A DNA stretch of 18,561 nucleotides from Pseudomonadota bacterium (GTDB lineage Bacteria > Pseudomonadota > Alphaproteobacteria > Rhizobiales > Xanthobacteraceae): assembly GCA_963205465.1 (NCBI GenBank), contig CAUJKG010000059.1, forward strand, positions 1-18,561, given 5' to 3'. The stretch's first letter is position 1. Every line of letters begins with the position of its first letter. Below are positions 6,327 through 13,291 of this stretch, piece by piece. The notes beneath the pieces were generated by a model. That model was given only the letters and a program-made list of their open reading frames with translations. It searched no databases and was not told the DNA's origin. A program made the position numbers and the translations under genes.

Positions 6327-7244
6327 TTATCCGCCGTTCGCCGATCCCGCTTCCCTGCTACATTCGATCAGCGGACGCCGCTTGGCGATTTCGGCCGCCG
6401 TATAATCCATGAAAGCGCGCACGCGCGCGGTGTTCTTCAGATCCGGATGCGTGAGCAGCCATAGCCCGGCTTCGATCTCCGGGTCGGGAAATCCGACCCT
6501 CGTCAGGCCCGGCGTCACCGCGCCGATAAAGCACGGGATCAAGGCCATGCCGCCGCCCGCTGCAACGGCCTCGGCAAGACCGAGCACCGTGTTCAGGCGA
6601 TAGACGATACGCTCCGCACCGGCATGTTCGAGCAGCCATCGGGTCGGCCGCGGACCGCCGATGCCATCGGAGAGGCCGATCCAGTTGTAGCGCCGCGCGT
6701 CGGAGGCGGTAAAAGTTTTTGGCGCTTCTCTGCTCGCCGCGTAGATCGCCCAGCGGATGCCTGCGAGCCTGCGGCCGATCAGACTCTCCGGCGGCCGCTC
6801 GGTCGCGCGCACGGCAATATCCGCGTCGCGCTTGGAAAGGTTGAGTGGCTCGTTGCTGACGACGATATCGAGGTTGATTTCGGGATAGGCGGCGCGAAAG
6901 CCGACGAATACCTCGGACAACAGATGCACAAGCAGCGCGTCGTTGGTGGTCACCCGCAGGTCGCCGGACGGGCGCAGATCCTGCCCGGTGATCTTGCGTT
7001 CGAGATCGACGATCTCGTCGGCGATCCGGTTGGCAAGTTCCACCATCTTTTCGCCCGCAGCCGTCGGCGCATAGCCGGTGCGGCTACGCTCGAACAGGCG
7101 CGCGCCGATGGTCTTCTCCAGCGCGCCGAGCCTGCGAAAGACGGTGGAATGATTGATGCCGAGAGCGTCGGCGGCGCCTGCCAGCGAGCGGGCATCAGCA
7201 ATTGCCCGGACCAGACGAAACTCGTCCCAAACGATCTCAGTCAT
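6327..7244 (-). CDS. LysR-family transcriptional regulator
   Basis: A 305-residue LysR-type regulator. The N-terminal winged helix-turn-helix is clear: WDEFRLVRAIADARSLAGAA near residues 6-25, then LGINHSTVFRRLGALEKTIG and ARLFERSRTGYAPTAAG. The rest is the usual periplasmic-binding-protein-like effector domain, with SGDLRVTTNDALL near its start and DADIAVRATERPPESLIGRRL in the middle. The length is normal. A GTG at 7262 would add six residues; the ATG at 7244 gives the standard family start MTEIVWDEF and is preferred. The target is unknown. LysR regulators usually control a divergent neighbour, but here the gene upstream is the same-strand TPR gene. The divergent control region is therefore missing, and the regulator may act in trans. 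Confidence 0.92.
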   Translation of the reverse strand: MTEIVWDEFRLVRAIADARSLAGAADALGINHSTVFRRLGALEKTIGARLFERSRTGYAPTAAGEKMVELANRIADEIVDLERKITGQDLRPSGDLRVTTNDALLVHLLSEVFVGFRAAYPEINLDIVVSNEPLNLSKRDADIAVRATERPPESLIGRRLAGIRWAIYAASREAPKTFTASDARRYNWIGLSDGIGGPRPTRWLLEHAGAERIVYRLNTVLGLAEAVAAGGGMALIPCFIGAVTPGLTRVGFPDPEIEAGLWLLTHPDLKNTARVRAFMDYTAAEIAKRRPLIECSREAGSANGG

Positions 7245-7336
7245 CCTGCATCCAAGCAACACTAAAAAGTGATGCCGGAGTATGACTTTGCGATTCCCCG
7301 AAGGCTAGGGAACCGCCGATCACGGATTCGTTATCG

Positions 7337-9085
7337 TTACCCCTTATCGGGATTCTTCGGGTCTTCGGCGCGCGGCGGAACCGGATTCTCGATCAGCCCT
7401 TCTTTCAGCTTGCGCTGGATTTTTTCGAGTTCATCGGGTTCGGGTTTCATCTCGAGCGCATGGCTCCACTGGAAGCGGGCTTCGAGTTTGCGATCGGTCT
7501 TCCAATAGACGTCGCCCAGATGATCGTTGATGGTCGGATCATTGGGCGTGAGTTCGACCGCGCGTTCCAGCTCTGCCGTCGCCTCCTGATAACGGCCGAG
7601 GCGGTAATAAGCCCAGCCGAGGCTGTCGACGATGTAGCCGTCCTTCGGGCGCAGCGAGACGGCTTTACGGATCATCTCCAGCGCCTGATCGAGATTGAGA
7701 CCCTGATCGACCCAGGAATAGCCGAGATAGTTCAGCACCTGCGGCTGATCGGGGAACAGCGTCAGTGCCTGCTGGAAGTCCTTCTCCGCGAGCACCCACT
7801 GCTTGGAGCGCTCGAAGCAAATGCCGCGGAAGTAATAGATCGACCAATGCTCGCGCTTGGGCTCGCCCATTTCCTTCAAGAGCCGCGTATAGACATCGCA
7901 GGCTTCGGCATAGCGCTTGTTCGCCCGCAGCACGTTGCCGTAAGCGAACAGCCCCTCGATGTCGTTCGGCATTTCCTGCACGAGCGCGGCAAGGCGCTCG
8001 CGCGCCTCGTCCTTCTTGTCCAGAATGTCGAGATTGAGCGCGCGCTGGATCTGCGCCTTGCGGCGAAGCGGCGAGGTATTGGGAACGCGATCATAGGTGT
8101 CGATCGCGAGATCGTATTTCTTCAGCGTCTCGAACAGATCGCCGAGCGCAACCAGCGCAAGCGGGTGCTCGGGGTTCAGGTAGATCGCAAGCTGCAGATA
8201 GATCATGCCGAGATCTTCGCCGCCCTGCTGGCTGAGCGCCGCGCCGAGGCCGTAAAGCGCTTCGGCGGCGCCGGCGGCGGCATTCGCCACGAGCGGTGAG
8301 AGCGTTTTTCCGGCCTTGAGTTCGGCAACCGCGCTCTCGACCAGCGGATGACGCGCAAGCGCGCGCGAGAACTCGCCATAGGCCTTCTCGGCCTCTTCGG
8401 TCCGTCCCGCACGCGAGAGGATGCGCGCATAAGCGTCGATGTTGCGCAGCGAATTCGGATCGAATGTGCGCACACGCTCAAGCCGCTTGATCGCGTCGTT
8501 GCGCTGTTTGGAAAGGTCCAGCATCAGCCCGGCATGCAGATCTTTGAAGACCGCGTACCATTCCGGCCCGGACAGTTTGTCGATATGCGCGACGCCCATC
8601 TTGAAGTTGCCGGAGCCGTACCAGGCCCAGCCGGCAAGAAGCGTTGCGGTGAGATCGGCGATTGGCCCCTGCACGGCCTGCGTGAGATGCGCGCGCGCCT
8701 GCGCGAACTGGTTGACCTTGATCGCGCGCGCGGCGAGCGCCAGACGCGCAATGCGGTGGGTCTTGTCGAAGGCGATCACGCGCTCGGCAAGCTGCACGGA
8801 CTCCTCGACCTGGCCGCTGGCCAGCGTCACGAGGAACGTCCGCTCAATCAGATCGGCATTGGCCGGGTCGGCGCGGAGCGCAGAGCGATAGAAGGTCGAG
8901 GCCGCCGACATATCGCGCGCGGCACCCGCGATGCGGGCCGCCAGATAGCTGCCGGCATGTGAGGAGAAACGCAGTTCGAAACCGCGTGGAATTTCGGCAT
9001 TTGCGGCCGACAGCATCGAAAAGGAAAGCGCGACGGCGGCACCGAGCCTTGTCGCAGTCCGGGCAATGGACCGAGGTTCCTTCAA
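7337..9085 (-). CDS. Exported tetratricopeptide-repeat protein
   Basis: A 582-residue protein built of TPR helix pairs behind a signal peptide. The N-terminus has basic residues, then a hydrophobic stretch (AAVALSFSMLSAANA) with a likely cleavage after ANA near residue 30, so it should be periplasmic or envelope-attached; there is no lipobox cysteine. TPR units are clearest in the C-terminal third, for example VLNYLGYSWVDQGLNLDQAL, YIVDSLGWAYYRLGRYQEAT and TINDHLGDVYWKTDRKLEAR, each with the W/L/G/Y/A pattern. Most of the middle also scans as degenerate repeats. The start is a TTG at 9085 with AAGGAGAG seven bases upstream; the next in-frame ATG would destroy the signal peptide. It is divergent from ispE across about 170 bp. 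Such proteins usually scaffold envelope complexes; no partner can be named. Confidence 0.88.
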   Translation of the reverse strand: MKEPRSIARTATRLGAAVALSFSMLSAANAEIPRGFELRFSSHAGSYLAARIAGAARDMSAASTFYRSALRADPANADLIERTFLVTLASGQVEESVQLAERVIAFDKTHRIARLALAARAIKVNQFAQARAHLTQAVQGPIADLTATLLAGWAWYGSGNFKMGVAHIDKLSGPEWYAVFKDLHAGLMLDLSKQRNDAIKRLERVRTFDPNSLRNIDAYARILSRAGRTEEAEKAYGEFSRALARHPLVESAVAELKAGKTLSPLVANAAAGAAEALYGLGAALSQQGGEDLGMIYLQLAIYLNPEHPLALVALGDLFETLKKYDLAIDTYDRVPNTSPLRRKAQIQRALNLDILDKKDEARERLAALVQEMPNDIEGLFAYGNVLRANKRYAEACDVYTRLLKEMGEPKREHWSIYYFRGICFERSKQWVLAEKDFQQALTLFPDQPQVLNYLGYSWVDQGLNLDQALEMIRKAVSLRPKDGYIVDSLGWAYYRLGRYQEATAELERAVELTPNDPTINDHLGDVYWKTDRKLEARFQWSHALEMKPEPDELEKIQRKLKEGLIENPVPPRAEDPKNPDKG

Positions 9086-9254
9086 TGCCGCTCTCCTTCA
9101 TTTGCTTGAAACAAGCACCGCATCAGGCGCTTGCGGCGCACCATGCCTCCGATTCATGGCCATCGCAAGGAGAGCGGGGGCCGCAATTATTGCCAGAATC
9201 GACCGCGGAAGCCGCGCTCTTTATACCCCTGAAACACGTTCAACCGGATCCATC

Positions 9255-10124
9255 ATGCCGCCGCTGCCGACCGCCCCCGCGAAGGTCAACCTCTTCCTCC
9301 ACGCCGGTTCCCCGCGTGCCGACGGCTATCACCCGCTCGAAAGCCTGGTCGCGTTTGCGGACTTCGGCGACGAACTGACCCTTGCCGCGGCCGCCGAAGA
9401 TTTCGCAATCCGCGTGGGCGGGCCTTTCGTAAACGCCGCAGGCGATCCCGATCAAAATCTCGTGCTCAAGGCGGCGCGTGCACTGCGCGAGCGCATTCCC
9501 GGCATCGGCGGCGGGGAATTTCACCTGACCAAGAACCTCCCCGCCGGGGCGGGGCTTGGCGGCGGCTCGGCCGACGCGGCGGCGGTCTTGCGCCTGCTCG
9601 CCAAGGCAAACGGAATTGATCCGGAAGATTTACGCCTGCGCGCGGCTGCGGAAGCCACCGGCGCGGACGTGCCGGTGTGTCTCGCGCGCAGGTCGCGCAT
9701 CATTTCAGGGATTGGCGAAGTGCTCTCGGAGCCCGTTCCGATCCCCGCCCTTGCCGCCGTGCTGGTGTGGCCCGGCGTGCCCGCGCCCACGCCCGCAGTC
9801 TATCGCGCCTTCGACGCTGGCGGGACTGCCACAGCCCTTTCGGGAATCAGCGCGAAAGATATTCCGTACGAACGCGGAGCCTTCCTCGATTTTCTCGCAC
9901 GGCAGCGGAACGATCTGACGAAAGCCGCCTGGCATGTGACACCGGAAATCGCGGAAGCAGACGCAGCACTGCGCGCAAGCGACCACGCGCTGCTCGTGCG
10001 CATGAGCGGCTCCGGCTCGGCTGTGTTTGCGATCTACGAGAACGATGCCCATGCACAGGAAGGCGCGAGCGTGGTCAAAGCGCGCTATCCCGACTGGTGG
10101 GTCATGCCAACGACGTTGCGGTAG
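9255..10124 (+). CDS. ispE: 4-diphosphocytidyl-2-C-methyl-D-erythritol kinase IspE
   Basis: IspE phosphorylates CDP-methylerythritol with ATP, the fourth step of the MEP pathway to isopentenyl diphosphate, in the cytoplasm. The 289 residues carry the GHMP-kinase landmarks: APAKVNLFLHAG at 7-18 with Lys10, DGYHPLES at 23-30, the ATP loop LPAGAGLGGGSADAAAVL at 95-112, GADVPVCL at 136-143 with the catalytic Asp138, and the C-terminal glycine motif MSGSGSAVFAIYE. The frame is open back to 9066, but the ATG at 9255 starts exactly where the family usually does. Its ribosome site (GGATC) is weak. It converges on the polyprenyl diphosphate synthase gene, which uses the product of this pathway. Only a 72-bp gap holding a palindromic repeat separates the two. 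Confidence 0.95.
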   Translation: MPPLPTAPAKVNLFLHAGSPRADGYHPLESLVAFADFGDELTLAAAAEDFAIRVGGPFVNAAGDPDQNLVLKAARALRERIPGIGGGEFHLTKNLPAGAGLGGGSADAAAVLRLLAKANGIDPEDLRLRAAAEATGADVPVCLARRSRIISGIGEVLSEPVPIPALAAVLVWPGVPAPTPAVYRAFDAGGTATALSGISAKDIPYERGAFLDFLARQRNDLTKAAWHVTPEIAEADAALRASDHALLVRMSGSGSAVFAIYENDAHAQEGASVVKARYPDWWVMPTTLR

Positions 10125-10148
10125 TTTCTGCTGCAGTAGTTTCTATTG

Positions 10149-10197
10149 GCGCGTGATCTTATCCGAAAACCGCTTCGCACTTTTCGGGATCACGCGC
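10149..10197 (-). repeat. Dispersed palindromic intergenic repeat, copy 2, at a convergent gene junction
   Basis: Perfect outer arms GCGCGTGATC (10149-10158) and GATCACGCGC (10188-10197) enclose an inner GAAAA/TTTTC pairing, and the whole is the reverse orientation of the copy at 2208-2252. The outer arm differs from copy 1 at one position on each side, and the two changes compensate, so pairing is kept. It fills the space between the convergent ispE and polyprenyl synthase genes and overlaps the last base of the synthase TAG stop by 1 bp. That position fits a transcript-end structure usable from both sides; the function is inferred. Confidence 0.8.
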
Positions 10198-11204
10198 TAA
10201 TGCGCGCGGGCGACGCAGAAATCGACCACGTCCAAGAGCGCCTGCTTGCCGTCCGATTCCGGGAAGATCGCGAGCGCATCTTTCGCGATCGCGCCGTAAT
10301 GGCGCGCACGTTCGACCGTGTCTTCGAGTGCGCGATGCTTCTTCAGATATTCGATCGCCTGTTCGAGATCGCCCTCTGCGATCGCGCCCTCCTGGATGCA
10401 CTTCTTCCAGAGCAGACGCTCGCTCTCGCTACCGCGGCGGAAAGCAAGAATCACGGGAAGCGTAATTTTGCCTTCGCGGAAATCGTCGCCGACGTTCTTG
10501 CCGATCTTGGCGCGGCTGCCGCCGTAATCGAGCGCGTCATCGACGAGCTGGAAGGCGATGCCGAGATTGTTGCCGAACGAGCAGCAAGCCGCCTGCTCCG
10601 CTTTCGAACGTCCGGCAATCACCGGACCGACCTCGCAGGCGGCGGCGAACAGTTCCGCCGTCTTGGCGCGGATCACCGCAAGATAGGCGTCTTCGGTGGT
10701 GTCGAGGTTCTTTGCCGCGGCGAGTTGCATGACCTCGCCTTCGGCAATCACGGCGGCGGCAGTCGAAAGAATTTCCAGCGCGCGTAAGTTTCCGACCTCG
10801 ACCATCATGCGGAACGCCTGGCCGAGCAGGAAATCGCCGACCAGCACGCTCGCCTCGTTGCCCCAGACCATACGCGCGGACGGCTTGCCGCGGCGCAATT
10901 CGCTTTCGTCGACGACGTCGTCGTGCAGCAGTGTCGCGGTATGCATGAACTCGACGGAGGCCGCGAGATTGATGTGGCCGGTGCCGCGATAGCCGGAGAG
11001 TGCGGCGGTCGCCAGCGTCAGCATGGGACGAAGCCGCTTGCCGCCCGACGAGATCAGATGGTTCGCAACCTCGGGAATCATGGTTACTTCCGAGCCGGTA
11101 CGGCTCAGAATCAGTTCGTTGACCTTTCCGAGGTCGGAACGAACCAGGCTGCTCAGGCGTTCGATCGAGGGTTCTGGCGCCTCGAAGGGCAGGACGACGG
11201 CCAC
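10197..11204 (-). CDS. ispB: Long-chain all-trans polyprenyl diphosphate synthase (octa-/decaprenyl)
   Basis: This trans-prenyltransferase extends farnesyl diphosphate with isopentenyl diphosphate to the side chain of ubiquinone. The 335 residues show all class landmarks: GGKRLRP at 54-60, the first aspartate-rich motif LLHDDVVDES (Asp95, Asp96, Asp99), GDFLLGQAF at 123-131, and the second aspartate motif QLVDDALDY at 219-227. The residue five positions before the first motif is Ala90 (HTATLLHDD), small as in E. coli IspB and consistent with C40-C50 products. Hyphomicrobiales mostly make ubiquinone-10, so a decaprenyl product is likely. The start is a GTG at 11204, with GGAGA about 10-15 bases upstream. 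It is divergent from the glycosyltransferase gene, and its stop overlaps a palindromic repeat by 1 bp. Confidence 0.93.
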   Translation of the reverse strand: MAVVLPFEAPEPSIERLSSLVRSDLGKVNELILSRTGSEVTMIPEVANHLISSGGKRLRPMLTLATAALSGYRGTGHINLAASVEFMHTATLLHDDVVDESELRRGKPSARMVWGNEASVLVGDFLLGQAFRMMVEVGNLRALEILSTAAAVIAEGEVMQLAAAKNLDTTEDAYLAVIRAKTAELFAAACEVGPVIAGRSKAEQAACCSFGNNLGIAFQLVDDALDYGGSRAKIGKNVGDDFREGKITLPVILAFRRGSESERLLWKKCIQEGAIAEGDLEQAIEYLKKHRALEDTVERARHYGAIAKDALAIFPESDGKQALLDVVDFCVARAH

Positions 11205-11226
11205 GAGGATTATTTCTCCGTTTTGC

Positions 11227-11246
11227 GGGCACCATAATAAGTGCCC
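11227..11246. promoter_or_regulatory. Inverted repeat in the divergent ispB / glycosyltransferase promoter region
   Basis: GGGCAC (11227-11232) and GTGCCC (11241-11246) form a perfect 6-bp inverted repeat around CATAATAA. On the minus strand the centre supplies a TATTAT-like -10, with TTGCTA about 15-16 bp upstream as a possible -35. A promoter for the polyprenyl synthase would therefore sit inside the palindrome, 23 bp or more from its GTG start. This may be an operator or just a symmetric promoter. Only the symmetry and the -10-like core are seen; the promoter call is weak. Confidence 0.35.
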
Positions 11247-11310
11247 CCACCCTGTAGCAACCCGCCATGGCGTCGCCGCTTTCCACCGGCATGCGCTTGC
11301 GGCATAGAGA

Positions 11311-11335
11311 GGCGCCGCCGGGCGCCCATTTTTTT
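11311..11335 (+). terminator. Attenuator-like hairpin with T7 tract just before the glycosyltransferase ribosome site
   Basis: GGCGCC (11311-11316), a GCCG loop and GGCGCC (11321-11326) make a very GC-rich 6-bp stem, followed by CA and seven T (11329-11335): the classic form of an intrinsic terminator. The T run is followed at once by GGAGA (11336-11340), the ribosome site for the ATG at 11345, so any transcript of the glycosyltransferase must cross it. An alternative pairing, GCGGC (11299-11303) with GCCGC (11314-11318), would break the terminator stem. This suggests attenuation, though the frame is also open through here from an ATG at 11267 without a ribosome site. Confidence 0.5.
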
Positions 11336-11344
11336 GGAGATCCG

Positions 11345-12328
11345 ATGCTCACCCCGAGCGCCACCAAGCCGGAAAGCGACCCCCGCGTCGCACTGCCGCA
11401 AGGCCTCAAGATCGCGGTGATCGTGCCCTGCTACAACGAAGAGGCCGCGATCGGCGCGGTCGTCGAGCAATTCCGCGCCGCGCTGCCTACTTCCGAAATC
11501 TACGTTTACGACAACAACTCGAAAGACGGCACGATTGCCGCGGCGAAGGCGGCCGGCGCGATCGTGGGCGTCGAGACGCGGCAAGGCAAAGGCAACGTGG
11601 TGCGCCGCATGTTCGGCGACGTCGATGCCGACGTCTATGTGATGATCGACGGCGACGCGACCTATGATGCGCCGAGCGCGCCGAAAATGATCGCGACCCT
11701 CGTCGCCGAAAAACTCGACATGGTGGTCGGTTCGCGCGTGGATCAGGAACAGGCCGCCTATCGCCCGGGCCATCGCTTCGGCAACTGGGTGCTGACCGAA
11801 TTCGTCAAACGCATTTTCGGCAAGAGCTTCACCGACATTCTGTCGGGCTATCGCGTGTTCTCGCGCCGCTTCGTGAAATCCTTCCCGGCGCTTTCCACCG
11901 GCTTCGAGATCGAAACCGAACTCACCGTGCATTCGCTCGAACTCGGCATGCCGGTCGCGGAAATCGAGACGCCCTATTACGCGCGCCCCGAAGGCTCGAC
12001 TTCCAAACTCAACACCTATCGCGACGGCATCCGCATCCTCTGGACCATCGGCAAGCTGTTCCGCACCGAGCGGCCGATGCAATTTTTCTCGCTCATCTCG
12101 TTCTTCTTCTTCGTGATGTCGATCGCGGTCGCGATCCCGGTGTTCCAGACCTATTTCACGACCGGCCTCGTCCCGAGGCTGCCGACAGCACTTCTTGCGA
12201 CCGCATTGATGCTTTTGTCGTTCCTCTCGCTGATGTCGGGATTGATCCTCGACACGGTGACGCGCGGGCGCCGCGAGTTGAAGCGGCTCACCTATCTCTC
12301 CTATCCGGCGCCGGGTAACGAACGCTAG
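11345..12328 (+). CDS. GT2 glycosyltransferase, DPM1/GtrB-like, with two C-terminal membrane helices
   Basis: A 327-residue family-2 glycosyltransferase. The GT-A fold is marked by IAVIVPCYNEEAAIGAVV near residues 23-40, VYDNNSKDGT at 54-63, and the metal-binding MIDGDATYDA with Asp102-Gly-Asp104. FTDILSGYRVFSRR (162-175) and GFEIETELTVHSLELGMPV (186-203) are typical of polyprenyl-phosphate sugar transferases. Two hydrophobic segments follow, near 246-268 and 280-304, placing it on the inner membrane with the catalytic domain in the cytoplasm. It probably loads a sugar onto a polyprenyl phosphate or envelope lipid; the sugar and acceptor cannot be read. The ATG at 11345 has GGAGA five bases upstream and is chosen over an in-frame ATG at 11267. 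It heads a closely packed run of seven genes and is divergent from a polyprenyl diphosphate synthase, a suggestive but unproven pairing. Confidence 0.85.
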   Translation: MLTPSATKPESDPRVALPQGLKIAVIVPCYNEEAAIGAVVEQFRAALPTSEIYVYDNNSKDGTIAAAKAAGAIVGVETRQGKGNVVRRMFGDVDADVYVMIDGDATYDAPSAPKMIATLVAEKLDMVVGSRVDQEQAAYRPGHRFGNWVLTEFVKRIFGKSFTDILSGYRVFSRRFVKSFPALSTGFEIETELTVHSLELGMPVAEIETPYYARPEGSTSKLNTYRDGIRILWTIGKLFRTERPMQFFSLISFFFFVMSIAVAIPVFQTYFTTGLVPRLPTALLATALMLLSFLSLMSGLILDTVTRGRRELKRLTYLSYPAPGNER

Positions 12329-12332
12329 CGCG

Positions 12333-12557
12333 ATGCAGGAAATCGTCCGCACCAATGACGCCGTACTGATCACCGCAATCGAGGCACTCCTGAAGTCCGC
12401 CGATATCGTCTGCTTCGTCGCGGACCAGAACATGAGCGTAATGGAAGGCTCGCTGGGATTCCTGCCGCGGCGGATTCTGGTTTCCGACGACGACAAACGG
12501 CGCGCGACGCAATTGCTGACGGACGCCGGCTATGGCGACGCCCTGAAATCGGACTAG
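12333..12557 (+). CDS. DUF2007-family small protein
   Basis: A 74-residue protein matching the DUF2007 family (sometimes labelled putative signal-transducing protein) as I remember it. It opens with MQEIVRTNDAVLITAIEALL, has the conserved centre DQNMSVMEGSLGFLPRRILV at residues 32-51, and ends with a helix DDDKRRATQLLTDAGY. It is a cytoplasmic single-domain protein with no signal peptide or membrane segment. Its biochemical role is not established. It starts 4 bp after the glycosyltransferase stop and ends 2 bp before the methyltransferase start; I recall the DUF2007-methyltransferase pairing as common in Hyphomicrobiales. Confidence 0.85.
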   Translation: MQEIVRTNDAVLITAIEALLKSADIVCFVADQNMSVMEGSLGFLPRRILVSDDDKRRATQLLTDAGYGDALKSD

Positions 12558-12559
12558 CA

Positions 12560-13288
12560 ATGGACACCACCGACGACGCAATCCTCGGCGGCAAGCTCAA
12601 CCTCTTGCAGCCAAAGAGCGGCCATCGCGCCGGTCACGACGCGATCCTGCTCGCGGCGGCCGCGCCGAAATCCATGCTCGCGCTCGATCTCGGTGCCGGC
12701 GTCGGCACCGCGGGCCTTGCCATGCTCGCGCGCAAGATCGCCTGGCAGGTGACGCTGGTCGAAATCGATCCCGCGCTTACGGAACTGGCGTCCCAGAACG
12801 CGGAGCGCAACGGCTTCGCCAATTCGGTCCGCATCGTGCGCGGCGACGTTACCCAGAGCATCTCGCTGCCGATGGATGCGTTCGATCTCGTGATCATGAA
12901 TCCGCCGTTCAACGACGGTGCGTCGCTGCAAGCATCGCCGGACGCGACCCGCGCGCGGGCGCATGTCGGCGGCGACTCCATGACCGAGCGCTGGATTTTG
13001 CGCGCCGCACGTCATTGCAAATCCGGCGGCACCTTAACGATCATTCACCGGCCGGAAGCGACATTACCAATCCTTAAGTCGCTGGACGGACGCTTCGGTG
13101 CTATCGAAATCATCCCGGTATTCCCGAAGCCGGATGCGAATGCGATCCGGTTGATCGTGCGGGCCATCAAGGGGCGAAAGACGCCGACGCAGATGCTTCC
13201 CGGCATCACACTCAACGACAAAGACGGCAAACCCACCGAAGCCGCGGAACATATCCTGCGCGAAGGCGCTTCCCTGTTCGGAGAATGA
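12560..13288 (+). CDS. TrmN6-like tRNA1(Val) N6-adenine methyltransferase
   Basis: A 242-residue class I SAM-dependent methyltransferase. SAM motif I reads LDLGAGVGTAGLAM at about 42-55, the acidic end of strand 2 is LVEIDP at 66-71, and the catalytic NPPFND at 114-119 marks an amino-group (N6-adenine type) methyltransferase. The N-terminal GGKLNLLQPKSGHRAGHDAI resembles the RNA-binding segment of the YfiC/TrmN6 family, which methylates A37 of tRNA1(Val). Length is normal for the family. It follows the DUF2007 gene by 2 bp with a poor ribosome site, so it may be translationally coupled, and precedes the S49 peptidase by 3 bp. The tRNA target is by analogy; a ribosomal-protein or other small-molecule target cannot be excluded. 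Confidence 0.8.
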   Translation: MDTTDDAILGGKLNLLQPKSGHRAGHDAILLAAAAPKSMLALDLGAGVGTAGLAMLARKIAWQVTLVEIDPALTELASQNAERNGFANSVRIVRGDVTQSISLPMDAFDLVIMNPPFNDGASLQASPDATRARAHVGGDSMTERWILRAARHCKSGGTLTIIHRPEATLPILKSLDGRFGAIEIIPVFPKPDANAIRLIVRAIKGRKTPTQMLPGITLNDKDGKPTEAAEHILREGASLFGE

Positions 13289-13291
13289 TCC

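Noticed and set aside
7260..7271. CACTAAAAAGTG symmetry near the LysR gene start as an autoregulatory site
   Set aside because: Only 4-bp arms, and it overlaps the alternative start codon; too weak to call a LysR box.
9103..9117. TGCTTG-AAA-CAAGCA inverted repeat between the TPR gene and ispE
   Set aside because: Three-base loop with 6-bp arms is plausible as a site, but there is no promoter element or conservation evidence to tie it to regulation.
10121..10147. Direct repeat GTAGTTTCT twice just after ispE
   Set aside because: Nine bases occurring twice in a short spacer; no third copy, no mobile element or coding role, probably local slippage.
10146..10787. Plus-strand open frame opposite the polyprenyl diphosphate synthase
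   Set aside because: Antisense shadow of a gene with both aspartate-rich motifs intact; it would also start inside the palindromic repeat.
11210..12496. Minus-strand open frame of 428 codons opposite the glycosyltransferase
   Set aside because: His/Arg/Asp-rich shadow translation; the plus strand has clear GT2 and DUF2007 motifs and good ribosome sites.
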